DNA of 64,000 nucleotides, from the NCBI RefSeq assembly GCF_035222375.1, contig NC_085890.1, forward strand, positions 3,410,001 to 3,474,000, in the 5' to 3' direction. The notes under the pieces were generated by a model. That model saw only the letters and a program-made list of their open reading frames with translations. It searched no databases and was not told where the DNA came from. Position numbers and translations under genes: made by a program. How positions within the stretch are numbered: the first letter of the stretch is position 1; every line of letters begins with the position of its first letter. This stretch comes from Podospora pseudocomata. Its lineage: Eukaryota; Ascomycota; Sordariomycetes; Sordariales; Podosporaceae. Shown in pieces: positions 1 through 11,067 of the stretch.

Positions 1-64
1 CAAAGTCGAACCGACGTGCCCAATCCCCACATCACAACGCTCACCGTAACTTTACTTTATCATC

Positions 65-1614
65 ATGTCTGGCCACGAAGAGGATCTCCTGCCCGAGAAC
101 AACTCGGGCTACAAGCTCTCCCAGCCTAAGCAGAGCTTGGCTGAGTACCAAAAGATGGGTAAGTAAACGACTGCCCAGTGGGTTTTGCATCAGGAGTGAT
201 ATATATAAAAGGACGCGAGTGAGAGCTTGGGCGAGGGGGTTGCGGCGGGTTGGGGTATTTCAGCAAGTGCTGGATGAGCATTGCACCTCGGTGGAAGGCT
301 TGTTATCGTGATAATGGAATAGAGACGGAAATGGGGCGGGAGCAAGATATAAGTGCTTTTGCTAGGGTTAAACTTGGAGCATCCCGGGAGTCGAGCTCAA
401 TGCCCCGTCAAGCTGCCGGGAACGCTGCCGGAGCAGGTGCTGTTCACTCGTCGAGAGCCCCGGTTGTTCCGTCGAAAACCGTTATTCACTGCTGGCTGGC
501 TATTGTTCTCTGCAACGACTCGTCTGGCTGGCCCTGCCTGAGGCTTTCGACACTCGGAAGCTGTCTTACCCTTCTCAACACCACCAACTGCATTCTTCCC
601 TACCTCCCGCGGCCTCACCACACCATCCACTTCAGCATTTTCTCTCTTTCTCTCTCAAAACCCACAACACCTATTTTTCTCCCGCCCCCGAGTCCAACTG
701 AGATCAACATGTCTTCTGGAAATAAAGTCACGTTCCAGGAGAACTCGGAGGAGAAGACAGATGCCAATGGCCGTGGTCGCGCTTTGAGTGGTGCCAAAGC
801 CCCGGACCCGGGCTTGATTCGAACACCCTCCCGCCGTCTTCCGTCTCCATACCCCCATCACGATGCTCTGGATGAGCAGACGAGTCCCATCGGCAGCGCC
901 TTGAAGCGTGCCAAAAACACTGCCTCTGCTGTCTTCTGTCTGGCCAACGCTAACCAAACCCACTCAGACGAGGGCGATGAGTCTCTCCAGCGCTACAAGG
1001 CTTCTCTTGGTCTGACTGGCGGGAATAACCTCTCCGACCCCAACGACCCTCGTGTCTGCATCATTCAGTCTCTTACCATGGAGTCTCCTGGTCGTCCCCC
1101 GGTTGTCATCGACCTCTCGGCCCCCGGCAGTGTTGACAGCCTCAAGAAGACACCATTCAAGATCAAGGAGGGCGTCACCTTCACCATGAGCGCCCAGTTC
1201 AAGGTTCAGCATGAGATCCTCAGCGGTCTCCATTACGTTCAGGTTATCAAGCGCAAGGGTATTACGATCCCTGGTGTTGGCAAGTCTGACGAAATGATTG
1301 TAAGTTTCTTCTTGATGTATGCCACCACGCAATTGCAGTTTTGCTAACAAAGCAACAACAGGGCTCTTATGCTCCCAACACCGACAAGCAGCCCTTCTAC
1401 ACAAAGAAGTGTGCGTACAATTTGTTTTCTTTTTTTTTTTTGTGAAAGGGGTGAAGCACGATACTGACCAACCAGCTCAACAGTCCAAGAAGAGACGGCC
1501 CCAAGCGGCATGCTCGTCAGAGGCACATACCATGTTGCCTCTAGTTTTGTTGACGACGACAAGAAGACCCATCTCAAGTTCGATTGGGCCTTTGAGATTG
1601 CTAAGGACTGGTAA
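65..1614 (+). CDS. rdi1: Rho GDP-dissociation inhibitor (Rho GDI)
   Basis: Four exons join in frame: 65-158, 968-1299, 1362-1410 and 1484-1614, giving 201 residues, the usual length for fungal Rho GDI. Donors are GTAAGT, GTAAGT and GTGCGT. The protein starts MSGHEEDLLPENNSGYKLSQ. It then carries the Rho GDI core: 'DPNDPRVCIIQSLTMESPGR', 'FTIKEG'-like 'FKIKEGVTFTM', 'FKVQHEILSGLHYVQVIKRK', 'GSYAPNTDKQPFYTKK', and the C-terminal 'KTHLKFDWAFEIAKDW'. By family knowledge it binds prenylated Rho GTPases such as Cdc42 and Rho1, extracts them from membranes and keeps them GDP-bound in the cytosol. Intron 1, at 809 bp, is unusually long for a fungus and is described separately. Family assignment is very secure; exon edges are manual. 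Confidence 0.95.
200..212 (+). promoter_or_regulatory. TATA-box-like element in intron 1 of rdi1
   Basis: TATATATAAAAGG matches a strong TATA consensus. It lies 41 bp past the exon-1 donor and about 500 bp before the candidate alternative ATG at 709. It may be chance AT-richness; no initiator can be placed. Confidence 0.3.
709..967 (+). other. Possible alternative first exon inside intron 1 of the Rho GDI gene
   Basis: An ATG at 709, in context ATCAACATG, opens a frame that runs without a stop straight through the exon-2 acceptor (967/968) into the Rho GDI core. It gives the same first codon (Asp) as the spliced form. Use of it would replace the 31-residue N-terminus with about 86 residues starting MSSGNKVTFQENSEEKT, a charged Ser/Pro-rich stretch. 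The sequence just upstream (about 590-708) is C/T-rich and resembles a fungal 5' UTR. The frame is stop-free from 250 to 967. I do not recognise the extension. It could be a second promoter product, a retained intron, or chance. Confidence 0.4.
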
Positions 1615-2802
1615 ACATCGCGTCACCGACAACATTACTTCTCACGACCACTGGATTGAGCTGTTGAAAGCGAGGAAAAGAAACGAACGACTTGGAGCTT
1701 CAGCGACCCCAATCACCACCTTGCGACTCGGATCCTCAGGCGCGATTCACTTTTTTTTCTTGCTAGAGGCAGGCACGAGGGCTTAGATTTGGAACCAAAA
1801 AGGGAAATGTCGAAGGAAGAATAGTGCGGGGCAGCAAGTCGTGCAATCTGGGTTGTTCTTGCTTTTGATGGAAGATGGAAGGGTAGGAACGATTTGGGGA
1901 TTGCGAATTGTATAGCGTGGACAATACCTTCTCTCACACACTTGCTTCTGGGGCTCTGCGAGCAGAGTCCCTTCTCAAATACACATCAAATGCCGAGTCT
2001 GCGCTTCTCGTCTTTTTTTTTTTTTTGTATGTCTACTTGAACATTGGTTGTGAGCCCCTATGCGAAAGTCAACAAACATCTGAGGGGGCCCCTTTTCCGA
2101 ATGTAAACGAACCCCCCGTTGCCGTTGACATGCAGTCAGCCGGTGAACCTTGATCTTGGCGACGACTAAGCATGAGAGCCGAGAGAGAGGACGATAAGCA
2201 TGGGAGCTGAGAGAGAGAGAGCAACTAAGCATGCGAGCCTCAGTAGAACATAGCCTCCCACAACATGACATGGCTTGTTATGTTTTGGAGCAACTTCACA
2301 AGTTAATGAGACTGGGGATTCAAGACATTCTCTCACAACAAGATAGGTTCTAGCATGCAGCAGTCATGGTCACCACACCATGCATCTGCGACTAGTACTA
2401 CAATGAGAGTGAACCACAAAACCATCTCTACCACGGAGTACCAAAGTGTCTTTTGGAGGAAATCTCTTCGAGTAAATAACTCCTCATTCATTTGGTATCA
2501 TTCGTCTCCCTCTATAGGTATGTCATGCGCTATTCTTCAAAACAAATACAGGAACATGCCCTATTATTGCCCCTGCCCAACAGTTTGAGGATGATGCAAC
2601 TTGGTGCATGACATCCTACAAATAACCCCTTTCTCTTGTCCCAGCTGGGCCTGCTTGAGGCGTGCCTGATACATCCCCGAGATCCAAAATCAAAAGCGAA
2701 AATATGGGCACCTTCTCTCGCTCTACTCCCCTGCGCCAACGCTGTGGTTTTCACATGCCTTCCCTTGGCAGCACTTCTAGTTCTAGTTTCCCAACCTCAC
2801 CC
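1615..2802. other. Intergenic (convergent 3' ends of rdi1 and ppg1)
   Basis: No convincing gene. It holds poly-T tracts (about 1750 and 2013-2026) and a short tandem repeat listed separately. Open frames here are short, overlap on both strands and match nothing I recognise. Parts are 3' UTR of the two convergent genes. Confidence 0.6.
2164..2245. repeat. Short tandem repeat, about 30 bp unit, 2.6 copies
   Basis: Three successive units begin with TAAGCATG followed by (A/G/C)GAGCC or GGAGCTGAGAGAGAGAG. The first two units also share a GA-dinucleotide run. The third is truncated. Non-coding location. Confidence 0.7.
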
Positions 2803-3989
2803 TTATAAGAAGTAATCCGGCAACTGCCCCTGCTCCCCCATCTTATCCTGCCCCATCTGCATGTCCTTGACCTGGTCATTCTCGGGCGCGGCTTCGAAAA
2901 CGTTGAACACCCTCTCTCCGTTCTCCCCCACTTCCAGCACACTCGCCATGTTTCCACAGCGGTAACAGTAATTTGGGGCGCTCCACACCGTTGACAGCTG
3001 GTTGTCAAACAGCGTCTGATATCCCTCCTGGCACAGCTGATGGGCGCGGAGGATGTGTTCCATCTTGTTGACTTCGAGAAACTTCTTCACGACTTGTGAC
3101 CCAAATGTGTAGCCTGCGCCGCGGGGTGACAGGGAGAACTCGTCGCGCTCGGGGTCGGGATCGGACCAGACGAGATCGGCCATGGGGCCTTCGTGGGGAA
3201 TCTCGCGGAAGCGGTCTATGATCTTGATTTGGTCGATGGAGTGGATTGATGGGGAGAGGCCTGCCAAGAAGAGGATTTGTCAGGGATGAGAAGGATGAAA
3301 GGAAAGGCAACGGGGTTCAAACTAACCACCATGTACGCAGAATATCCTGTCGTCAATCACCACACTCAACGTCAAGTAGTCAAACATGTCCGTGAAATGG
3401 TGCCAGACGTTGGCGTTGCCGTATTTCCTCGAGCATTCCGTGTAGAACCCATAAGACTGTGTTACGCCTCGAGACTCGTGGTTGCCCCTGATAAGGTGCA
3501 GCCGGTTGGGGTAGCGCAGCTTGAGGCATACGAGCAGCGAGATGGTCTCGACTGAGAACATGCCGCGGTCGACATAGTCACCTAGAAATAGATAGTTGGT
3601 GTCGGGACAGAAACCTCCGATGCGGAAGATCTCAATCAGGTCGTAGAACTGGCCGTGGATATCGCCGACGACGGTTACTGGGGCTTTGACATGGACAACA
3701 TTAGACTCCCTCATGAGGAGCTCTTTTGTTTTGGCGCATATCGCCTCGATGACCGACTCGGCGAGGAGTTCCTTCTTGTAAAGACGGGCGATACATTCGT
3801 CGAGGTCGACGGAGGCTGCAAGACTCGACGGTCAGTGGTGGTTGTTGAAGGGGCAGGGCATGGCGGGGCAGGAAGCTGCTGGTTTGCGCTGCGATGACCA
3901 GGGGCTGGGTTGCGAACTGCTTGCTTGCCTGGATGCGGGCATGACGTGTGTGTGGTATGGGGGAGCGACTTACAAGGGAGGCCTGGCAT
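2803..3989 (-). CDS. ppg1: PPG1-type serine/threonine protein phosphatase catalytic subunit (PP2A-like)
   Basis: Three exons on the minus strand, 3989-3974, 3815-3327 and 3260-2803, give 320 residues starting [20 protein letters not shown]. All PPP-family metal and catalytic signatures are present: GDIHG, GDYVDRG, RGNHES and FCVHGG, plus [11 protein letters not shown] and the methylatable C-terminus DYFL. Details such as '[15 protein letters not shown]', '[20 protein letters not shown]' and '[10 protein letters not shown]' resemble yeast PPG1 more than PP2A or PP4. By established knowledge the filamentous-fungal PPG1/PP2Ac1 enzyme is the catalytic subunit of the STRIPAK complex, which controls hyphal fusion and fruiting-body development. 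Exon 1 is tiny (16 nt) but the splice is phase-consistent. PP2A-class membership is near certain; the PPG1 subtype is strongly supported. Confidence 0.94.
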
Positions 3990-6136
3990 TTTTTGCTCGA
4001 AAAGATAAAGGAGCGTCGTTGAATCGTAAAGGAATGGTGGCGCCTAGCAGTAGAGAGGAAAAAGAGGATCAGGGACCGCAATAGCGGCGATGTCTCCCAA
4101 CTCGAGCGATGTCAACGGAGATTATTGGAAATGCGCGAACCAACATATTCGAAAGAGACGGAGCAGTCACATATGGAGGGGGAAAAGATCCAGAATAATC
4201 GAAATACTCCGTCTATTGGTGCTGTCGGAACATAGGACTATCGTGGGGCGTAGAGATGAGGTGTCGAGGACCTAAAGCATCATCATGGCGTCGTTGTAGG
4301 AGGCGGTAATCGTGGTCGTGGTCTTGTCTTTTTTTCTCGATTCACCCACCTACTTGGTAACTGGCGCGCAGCAATTCACTGCCTGAACCAAGCATCATCA
4401 TTTGTCGGTGGACCGGGGAATCCTCGGCGATAAGATTGGCCAACGGTTCCAGGTTTCAGAGCCTCGTTCACGGACCACCCCCCGCCAAACTCTCACCCAC
4501 CAGCAACACGTGCATCTCTCACAGCTGCCCCACCTGGCGCCTGGGAAGTGTTTCTTTCAAAAGGGCACGTCTTCCCACCCGCACCGCTGCCGCCAATCTC
4601 TTCTTCATTCATCCTCCTCTTTCTCGCCGTCGCTGCGGCCGCTGACCGACTGGCAGGGCATCGCCGTCCAGCGAATTCAATCAGCAAACCGTCGCTGGAA
4701 ATTCTCACTACGCTGAGTCGGATTCCGTTCTCCTTGGCTCTCGAATTCTGAACGTCAAAACCACTCACGGACAGCATTCATTGCTGCACTTCTCATTTTC
4801 TTGTCTCTTTCTCTACGTTGCGGCCATTTTAGCTGTTGAGGTTGTGCTCTCTGGCTGTTGACGTCTCCAACTCTTCAGCTCTTGCTTGCGTGTGTCTCCC
4901 CCGCCCCCCTCTGACACCTTCAGCACCTCGGATCACTACAAGGTCCTCCCTCTCGCTGGTCTTGTTGAAAGCCGCCGTTCATATCGAGTCTTGGACGCGG
5001 GGTGGTGCTGCGCTGGGCATTTCCTTATTTTACTGTTTTTGTTGTTTTCCTCCTCGCAGCCTGTTGCCCAGGGTGCTTGAGGAGTTGTTGAGTTATAGAC
5101 ATTTACAAACTACTTCCCGTATCTGAATATCAAGATGAGCTTGTCCAACTTCAAGGTTGATAGAGGAACAATGTGGACAATGGCATCTGAAACTGCTCCT
5201 TTGCTGCTCTTTGCACCTGCCGTATGGCTGCCGATATCAACCGTTTCATCCCATCTCAATACCATTCATCCATCATCACCATCGACTCAACAATAAAACC
5301 TGCTCACAATGACAGGTATTGTCTTGAAGTATCGAGCTTGGTTTCAAGTAGCCTCAACAGCATCTCTTGATGAGAACCACAGAAATCGGCTCACGTGACA
5401 TGAGTGAGGCCTGCGGTCTGCGGGGGCTGACCGTGGCGGCTGAGGAGATCCGAGCGCTTACCGATGAGAGGAGCGTTCAACCTCTGAATTTTGACATGCA
5501 GGTCCGATCACGCCGCATCCGCAACGACCATCCGCGAGTCCCTGCATCTTTAGCTCTCATGTTACAAGGCTGAGAACCATTATCACTCACTATTGCTATT
5601 CATCTCTATGTTGCTGCTGCTGTCTGGCCGGGCTGGGATCAAAGGAGGAGGAGATTGAAGTGCGGCCGAGTCTGCTGCTCACTGAGTGTCGCCAAACCGC
5701 CTGGGCTCAACTACCCCTGAACTGTGACTTGGTTGTTTCGGAGGATCGCGTGGACTTGAGGACTACCTAGCAGTGCCGAAGCCCCCTATTCGAATGCCAG
5801 GAACAGGCGTCAAGCGTTATCTCACGTCGTGTCGAGGCCGGTTGAGTCTTGAGATCGCCTTGGTGCGGTATCGCGGTATCGCGGGCAGAATCGCTACCCT
5901 TGTGCGACCTTCATTACATTGGAGATCAGACGAACGATACGCGCCTTCCCTATTCACCACGACCCCTTTATTGTTGTCGGCAACAATAGTGCTCTCTTGC
6001 AGCTCTACCTGGCATTGTCCATTGTTGACTACTGAGAAGGTTTTTTGGACCCCAGCAGTTGGGTATCTTTTTTGGACTGTTCTCATTTCACTTGCCTCAA
6101 CCAAGACTCTTCCCCCGACTTTCCAATCACACCACC
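3990..6136. other. Long divergent intergenic region between ppg1 and the zinc-knuckle gene
   Basis: 2.1 kb with C/T-rich stretches (about 4490-5100) like fungal promoter and 5' UTR DNA. One short frame (5135-5293, starting MSLSNFKVDRG) could be an upstream ORF. No conserved protein is recognised. It probably contains both promoters and a long leader of the rightward gene. Confidence 0.5.
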
Positions 6137-8850
6137 ATGTCCACAGCACCTGGCCAGTCATCCCCAGACAAGAAATCCAACGAGCAGTGTTACAACTGCG
6201 GAAAAGATCATTGGACGTTGGCTTGCCCCGAACCGCAGAGACCGATTATGGAGTAGGTCGTCCATTTCTTTCTTCACAGCTCGACTCCTTCGATCCGGAA
6301 GACGTTCAAACCCCTTTCCCACTTCGATTTGTTTACTAACATTCTTGGCACAGCGGCATTCAGCGCTGGCAGTCGCGACATCAAGAGCAAGGTGGTTCCA
6401 AGCGTAACAGCTCATCGCAAGAAAGACGCGGACCAGTCGTAGAGCGTTACCCTCCCCCGCCGAATCACGGTCAAGCTATGGGCGGATACCCACCGCCTTC
6501 AGGCTATCCCGTCCCCGGATATGCTGGCATGCCTCCTGTTCCTCCCGGCTTGCCTCCTGCTGGTCCACCTGGCTTGACTTCTGGTGGCCCTCCTGGTCTT
6601 CCACCTGGTCCTCCTGGCTACACCCCCAATGGTCCTCCCGGCTTCAATCCCAGTGGCCCACCAGGTCTGTCTTCTGCCGGTGCACCCGGTTTGCCCCCTG
6701 GTGTTGCACCTCGCCCCCCAAACCAACCCCCTCCACCTCCACCAGGACCTCCCCCTTCTCATCCTTACCAGCCGCAGCAACCATATCCACCAGCCCAGTA
6801 TGCTGGAGGTTATCAAGCACCGCAGCCACCACAGCAGGCACCGCAGCATGGTCAGTATATTCCACCAGTTCCTCCACAGTATCCACAACAGTATGGCCAG
6901 CAACCTCCTTACGGCCAGCATCAATATGTTCCACCATATCACCCACAAGCCGGCCCATATGGCGGTGCCCCGAATTATCCTCCTCAGCAGTACGGTCAGC
7001 CAGGTCCGCCTACAGAACCTGCGCCATATGCCCAACCTCCTTTTGGCAGTCAAGCCCCGCCTCCACCACCTTCCGCCCCATACTATGCTGCCCACGCAAC
7101 TGGGTTCAGCCCCCCTCCCCCTGCCACGGGGGCATATCCCCCGCCTCCTCCGCCCGGCTGGGTTCCTCCTCCGTTCCCACCCGCCCATCAGCAGGCAGAT
7201 GGCAGACACCAGCACTCGAACAACAATCGAGATAGAAAGGACCGGCGGAGGAGGAACAGGGATAGAAACCGAAATGGAAACCGCAATAACAACGGCAATG
7301 GTAATGGCAATGACAGCCAAGGCCGAAATGGTCAGCGCAGAGACCGGCCGCATAGCCAGCAAGTCCGGCAGCAGGCGTCTGCGGACGAAAACCAGGTGTC
7401 ACCGGACGCCAGCCCAGTTCGGCGGCAGTCGGTGACGGGCGGTGATGGGGCGTTGGCGGGCGGTGCGGGATCGTCGGCGGATGTGACCAACCCGCCCGCA
7501 GATGTCGTAAGTTCGTTGGCGGATGGCAGTCAAGTGCCGGCTGAGGACATCCCAGCTTTGGAGCAGCCAGCAGTCGAGGGCCGTGAAGGCCAAAAGAAAC
7601 GCCGGGGGAGGGCCGGGTCGCCAAGTCCACCCAAAGATCCCAATGAGTGGGACTTTGTGGTGGACAATAAGCATGTCTTCCCAGACCTGGACCCAAAGCC
7701 CGCCGACCCCGTTGGCATCCCACTCCCCTTCCACTTCACGGAAGATCCCACCATCCCACCGGCTTACAATGCCACGTGCATCAAGTCAAAGTACTTCAAT
7801 GAGTATGACTTGATGGACTTTTGCAAGTCGGTGCGGGACAAGGAGGAGTGGGAGAGGCTGAAGAATGACCCCATCTTTCGTCACTACCCTGGCATGGTGA
7901 GGAGGACGTTTCCGCCAGACAATAGGATTGAGTACTCCACATACGAGCCTACCCCTCCTCTTTCCCCTTCTGTTGAGATCAAGTTGCCGCCCAAGTATGA
8001 GCCGCCTCAGCCAGCCTCCCCCGCCCCGGCTCCAGTTGACAGCCGGTACGGTAGCGAGTATGACAGCTTTGAAGACAAAAGAGGTAGACGGGATGACCGC
8101 TCCGTTAGAGACGATGATGTCGGCTTCCGCTCCCGCCGTTCGCCCCCCCACCAGCCCAGGCATCAAGACTCCCCACGCGATCGTGATCGTCGTGGCCAGA
8201 GCAGCAACCAAGACCGCTGGTCACGTTATCCTGATGACCGCGACAGAGACCGCGGCATAAAGCGTCGCCGAAGTGCCTCGCCCCCGACCCCAGCCGACAT
8301 AACCGCCGACCCTTGGTCCCCCAACGCCGTCGAGCTTCCCTCCACCAAACGTCGCAGTGACGACCGCCACTCCGACACCCCCCGCGGGAGTACCTACCGT
8401 GACCGCAACGACCGCGTCCCCTACAACAAAAGAAACGACAGCGGCTACCACAGCGGCCAATCCCTCGACAAGATCTCCTCCCGCCGTGACAGCCCAAGAG
8501 AGTGGCAGCCCCAGTCCAACAGGCGAATGTCCAACCGCCCCCACGGTTACGACCAGCGCAACCGGTCTGCCACCCGCAGTCGCAGCAGGAACAGCAGCAG
8601 CGGTGGTGAAAACGCCAGAAGCCGCACCAGAAGCCGGTCGCCTCCTCCTCCCCGGAAAAAAGCTGATCGGGGTAGAAGTAGGAGTAACTCCCCTTTGACG
8701 TTTCAGGACAAGATGCTGCTTGGTTTTACTGGAACTGAGAGCTCTGATGAGGAGGAGAAGGAGGTGGAGAAGAGGGTGGTCAAGGCGAGGAGGATGGAGA
8801 AGAAGAAGCCGCCTGTTAAAAGGCCCAAGGTTGCTTCTGCGTTTAAGTAA
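6137..8850 (+). CDS. Zinc-knuckle, proline-rich, RS-like nuclear protein
   Basis: Two exons, 6137-6252 and 6354-8850, are split by a 101-bp intron with a textbook TACTAAC branch site. They give 870 residues. An N-terminal zinc knuckle, CYNCGKDHWTLAC (Cys18, Cys21, His25, Cys30), has the short C-x2-C-x3-H-x4-C spacing. Residues about 75-320 are Pro/Gly/Gln/Tyr-rich with PPG repeats. A basic Asn/Arg-rich stretch follows. A conserved-looking block comes next ('EWDFVVDNKHVFPDLDPKP' to 'FRHYPGMVRRTFPPDNRIEY'). The C-terminal third is rich in Arg/Asp and Arg/Ser dipeptides (RSRSRNSSSGG, SRTRSRSPPPP). The layout suggests an RNA-binding or pre-mRNA-processing protein in nuclear condensates; that role is inference. 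I do not recognise a named orthologue. The ATG at 6137 has a good context (CACCATGTC). Confidence 0.85.
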
Positions 8851-11067
8851 GTTTTGCCTGGTCTACATGCTGTTTATAAAGTATGCATACTGATAATCTT
8901 TGTAATAGTCGACGTTGGTAGCCGGACTTGAGCGTTTCTAAACGAATTTTTGTGAAAGGGGAAACATCGTGCCTTCGTGGTGGATTTAGCCATTTTTAAA
9001 AATGGTGTTTTTTGAAGTTGGCGTTTACATGCGTTTCTCTTTTTTGAGGTCGATGATGGGTTTAGTTTAAGGCGTCTGGGAAAGATAAGTTGCTATTTGC
9101 AACCGGGAAGTAAGGATAAACCTCTGATTGAAGTTATATAGCATTGCGTTTCAGTTGCACATATAACTGTACTTGGGATGTTGAATACTCTGCAACTTGT
9201 TAGATGGTATTTCTTACTATGACCCTCGTAGGCTCCATGCAGCAGCGTATCTCAATCTCGCGTAATGAGGTCTTTGCTGAAAAAGAACTGAAAATTTCAG
9301 GGTTAGTGACCGAGATGATACTCGAACTGCAGCGTCCTACGGTATATAGATGCCATCAAAGGAAAGAGGCAGGAGAGAAGCGTCGCCTTTGACTACTGCG
9401 TTAATTGGATAGCACGGTGCGACTTGATGTGATGTTTGGACGATTTTAGGAACAATGTTGGGACGCAATTCTGATGCGGCTGCGCCTGGACTAAGTTGAA
9501 ATCGTTGCCTGTTTGAAAGGGTGGTGTTAGAGAAAGACATCAAAGGTCGTAGGTAGTAGAGCGTGGGTGATTTCACTCTCAGCAAGACAACTATGACAGA
9601 CACTGTGCTCTGGTCTCGTTTTTCATCATGTAGTGCAGGTTGCATGTTACATGATAAAAAGATTGCCATGATTTCTTCTTGTTTTGTTTTTGTGAGAGTA
9701 TCGTCCAAGACGACATGTTCAGCCGACTTCGTATAAACAAGTACTGTAGCTTGAGTGATGACAATGTAATCGAAACCTGACTCCTCTTTGAGGAATATAT
9801 GATTTATGCTCGGACGATTTATCCTCAAGTATCTACAGTTTCTTAGGCTCTTTCCGGCTTCATCAATACATATTCAGTTGGCCTTGTCTAGTAATGCTCG
9901 GACGATTTTTCCAAGTGAGTAATGTAATGCGGCTATTCTTCTTGAACTGAGCCTCTGCTTTTTTATTTGATAGCTATTTACTCGGATTCGGATTTATCAT
10001 TTCTTTCTCCTATGGTGTGGCATTCGGAACTATGCTTGGACGATTGATACTTGAAAATCTTTATCTGAATTCGGGGCGATTTACCAGGACAATCACCAGC
10101 AGGATTTAAGAGCATTGTGGGAATGTGTGACATGTCCAGACTAATGAGAATAAGCATCCTCAAAAGTGATGTGCCTGTTTATTTTTTCTTATGCCACTAC
10201 TCTGGTAGTTCCTTCGGTCGGTCTCTGAGATGAAGGGAGGAAACTCACCTAAAAGCCCCTCTTTGACGGGTAAGGCAGAGATCAGTTTGACAACCAAGCG
10301 CCCAACCCTTCACCATTGCAATCCAGGCAGTCTGGAAATGATAGAAATAGGAAGCCAAGATCTCAAAGCTGATGGCGTGCGTCACCTGCATAATCTCCAC
10401 TTTCCTGGGCCCTTTCCATAAGCAACTCTACCACTCATGGCCACAAGCTTTGCTGTTGGTTCATGCTGCAGCTGTAGCCTGTGTCCAAGACCATCGTGCC
10501 TTCCCAAGGAGGCAGCCTTACTCGCCCCCCCAAATCCCCTCAGACCCAGTCTTTGTCAGCGCTTGCCCCTCATTTACCAATCCTCTTCCACCACATCCAT
10601 TCATGGATCAAATGCCAGTTTGAATTATCGTCCACGAAAACCAGTGATTACTGCAGCCAAGGCGCCGAGACATAATCCATGATCCGTACGACTCCACAAC
10701 TTCAGCATCCACCAAATAGTCTCACCAAAGCCACGCCCACCCCACCAGGGCTGACCGCGGACCAACCTCGACGGCTGCCTGCCTATCGCCCAAAATGCAG
10801 TTATGTGTCAACCCAACGTTGCTAGACGCGGCCCGCCACAGCCGCATACCAACAGTCTCAACTCGCCGCTGACATGCATAACAAAGTCAACAACCACTGG
10901 CGCCAAGCCCATCGTCAATGCAACAGTCAGTCAGGGCACGATGGACACTCAACTCGACCCCGCCAACCTGCCCCGCCATCTCGTGAGATTCATATAGAGG
11001 GCCAGAGATCTTTTGTCTTTACCTGCTTGGACTCTGTGTCTATTCAAAAACAAACAAAACTTGAACC
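8851..11067. other. Intergenic, 2.2 kb
   Basis: No recognisable gene. The left half (8.9-10.1 kb) is relatively AT-rich and carries four copies of a GGACGATT-centred motif, listed separately. The right half (10.4-11.07 kb) is C-rich and probably holds the promoter and leader of the next gene. Confidence 0.5.
9434..10050 (+). repeat. Four dispersed copies of a TYGGACGATT motif
   Basis: Copies lie near 9434 (GTTTGGACGATTTTAGG), 9810 (ATGCTCGGACGATTTATCC), 9895 (AATGCTCGGACGATTTTTCC) and 10031 (ATGCTTGGACGATTGATAC), all in the same orientation. The core GGACGATT is exact in all four. The two central copies share 15 bp and a similar right flank. Confidence 0.6.

Noticed and set aside
6499-7362. 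287-residue minus-strand frame rich in Trp/Arg
   Set aside because: Antisense shadow of the proline-rich part of the zinc-knuckle gene.
9337-9828. 163-residue minus-strand frame
   Set aside because: Overlaps the GGACGATT repeats, has no recognisable domain and sits in AT-rich intergenic DNA.
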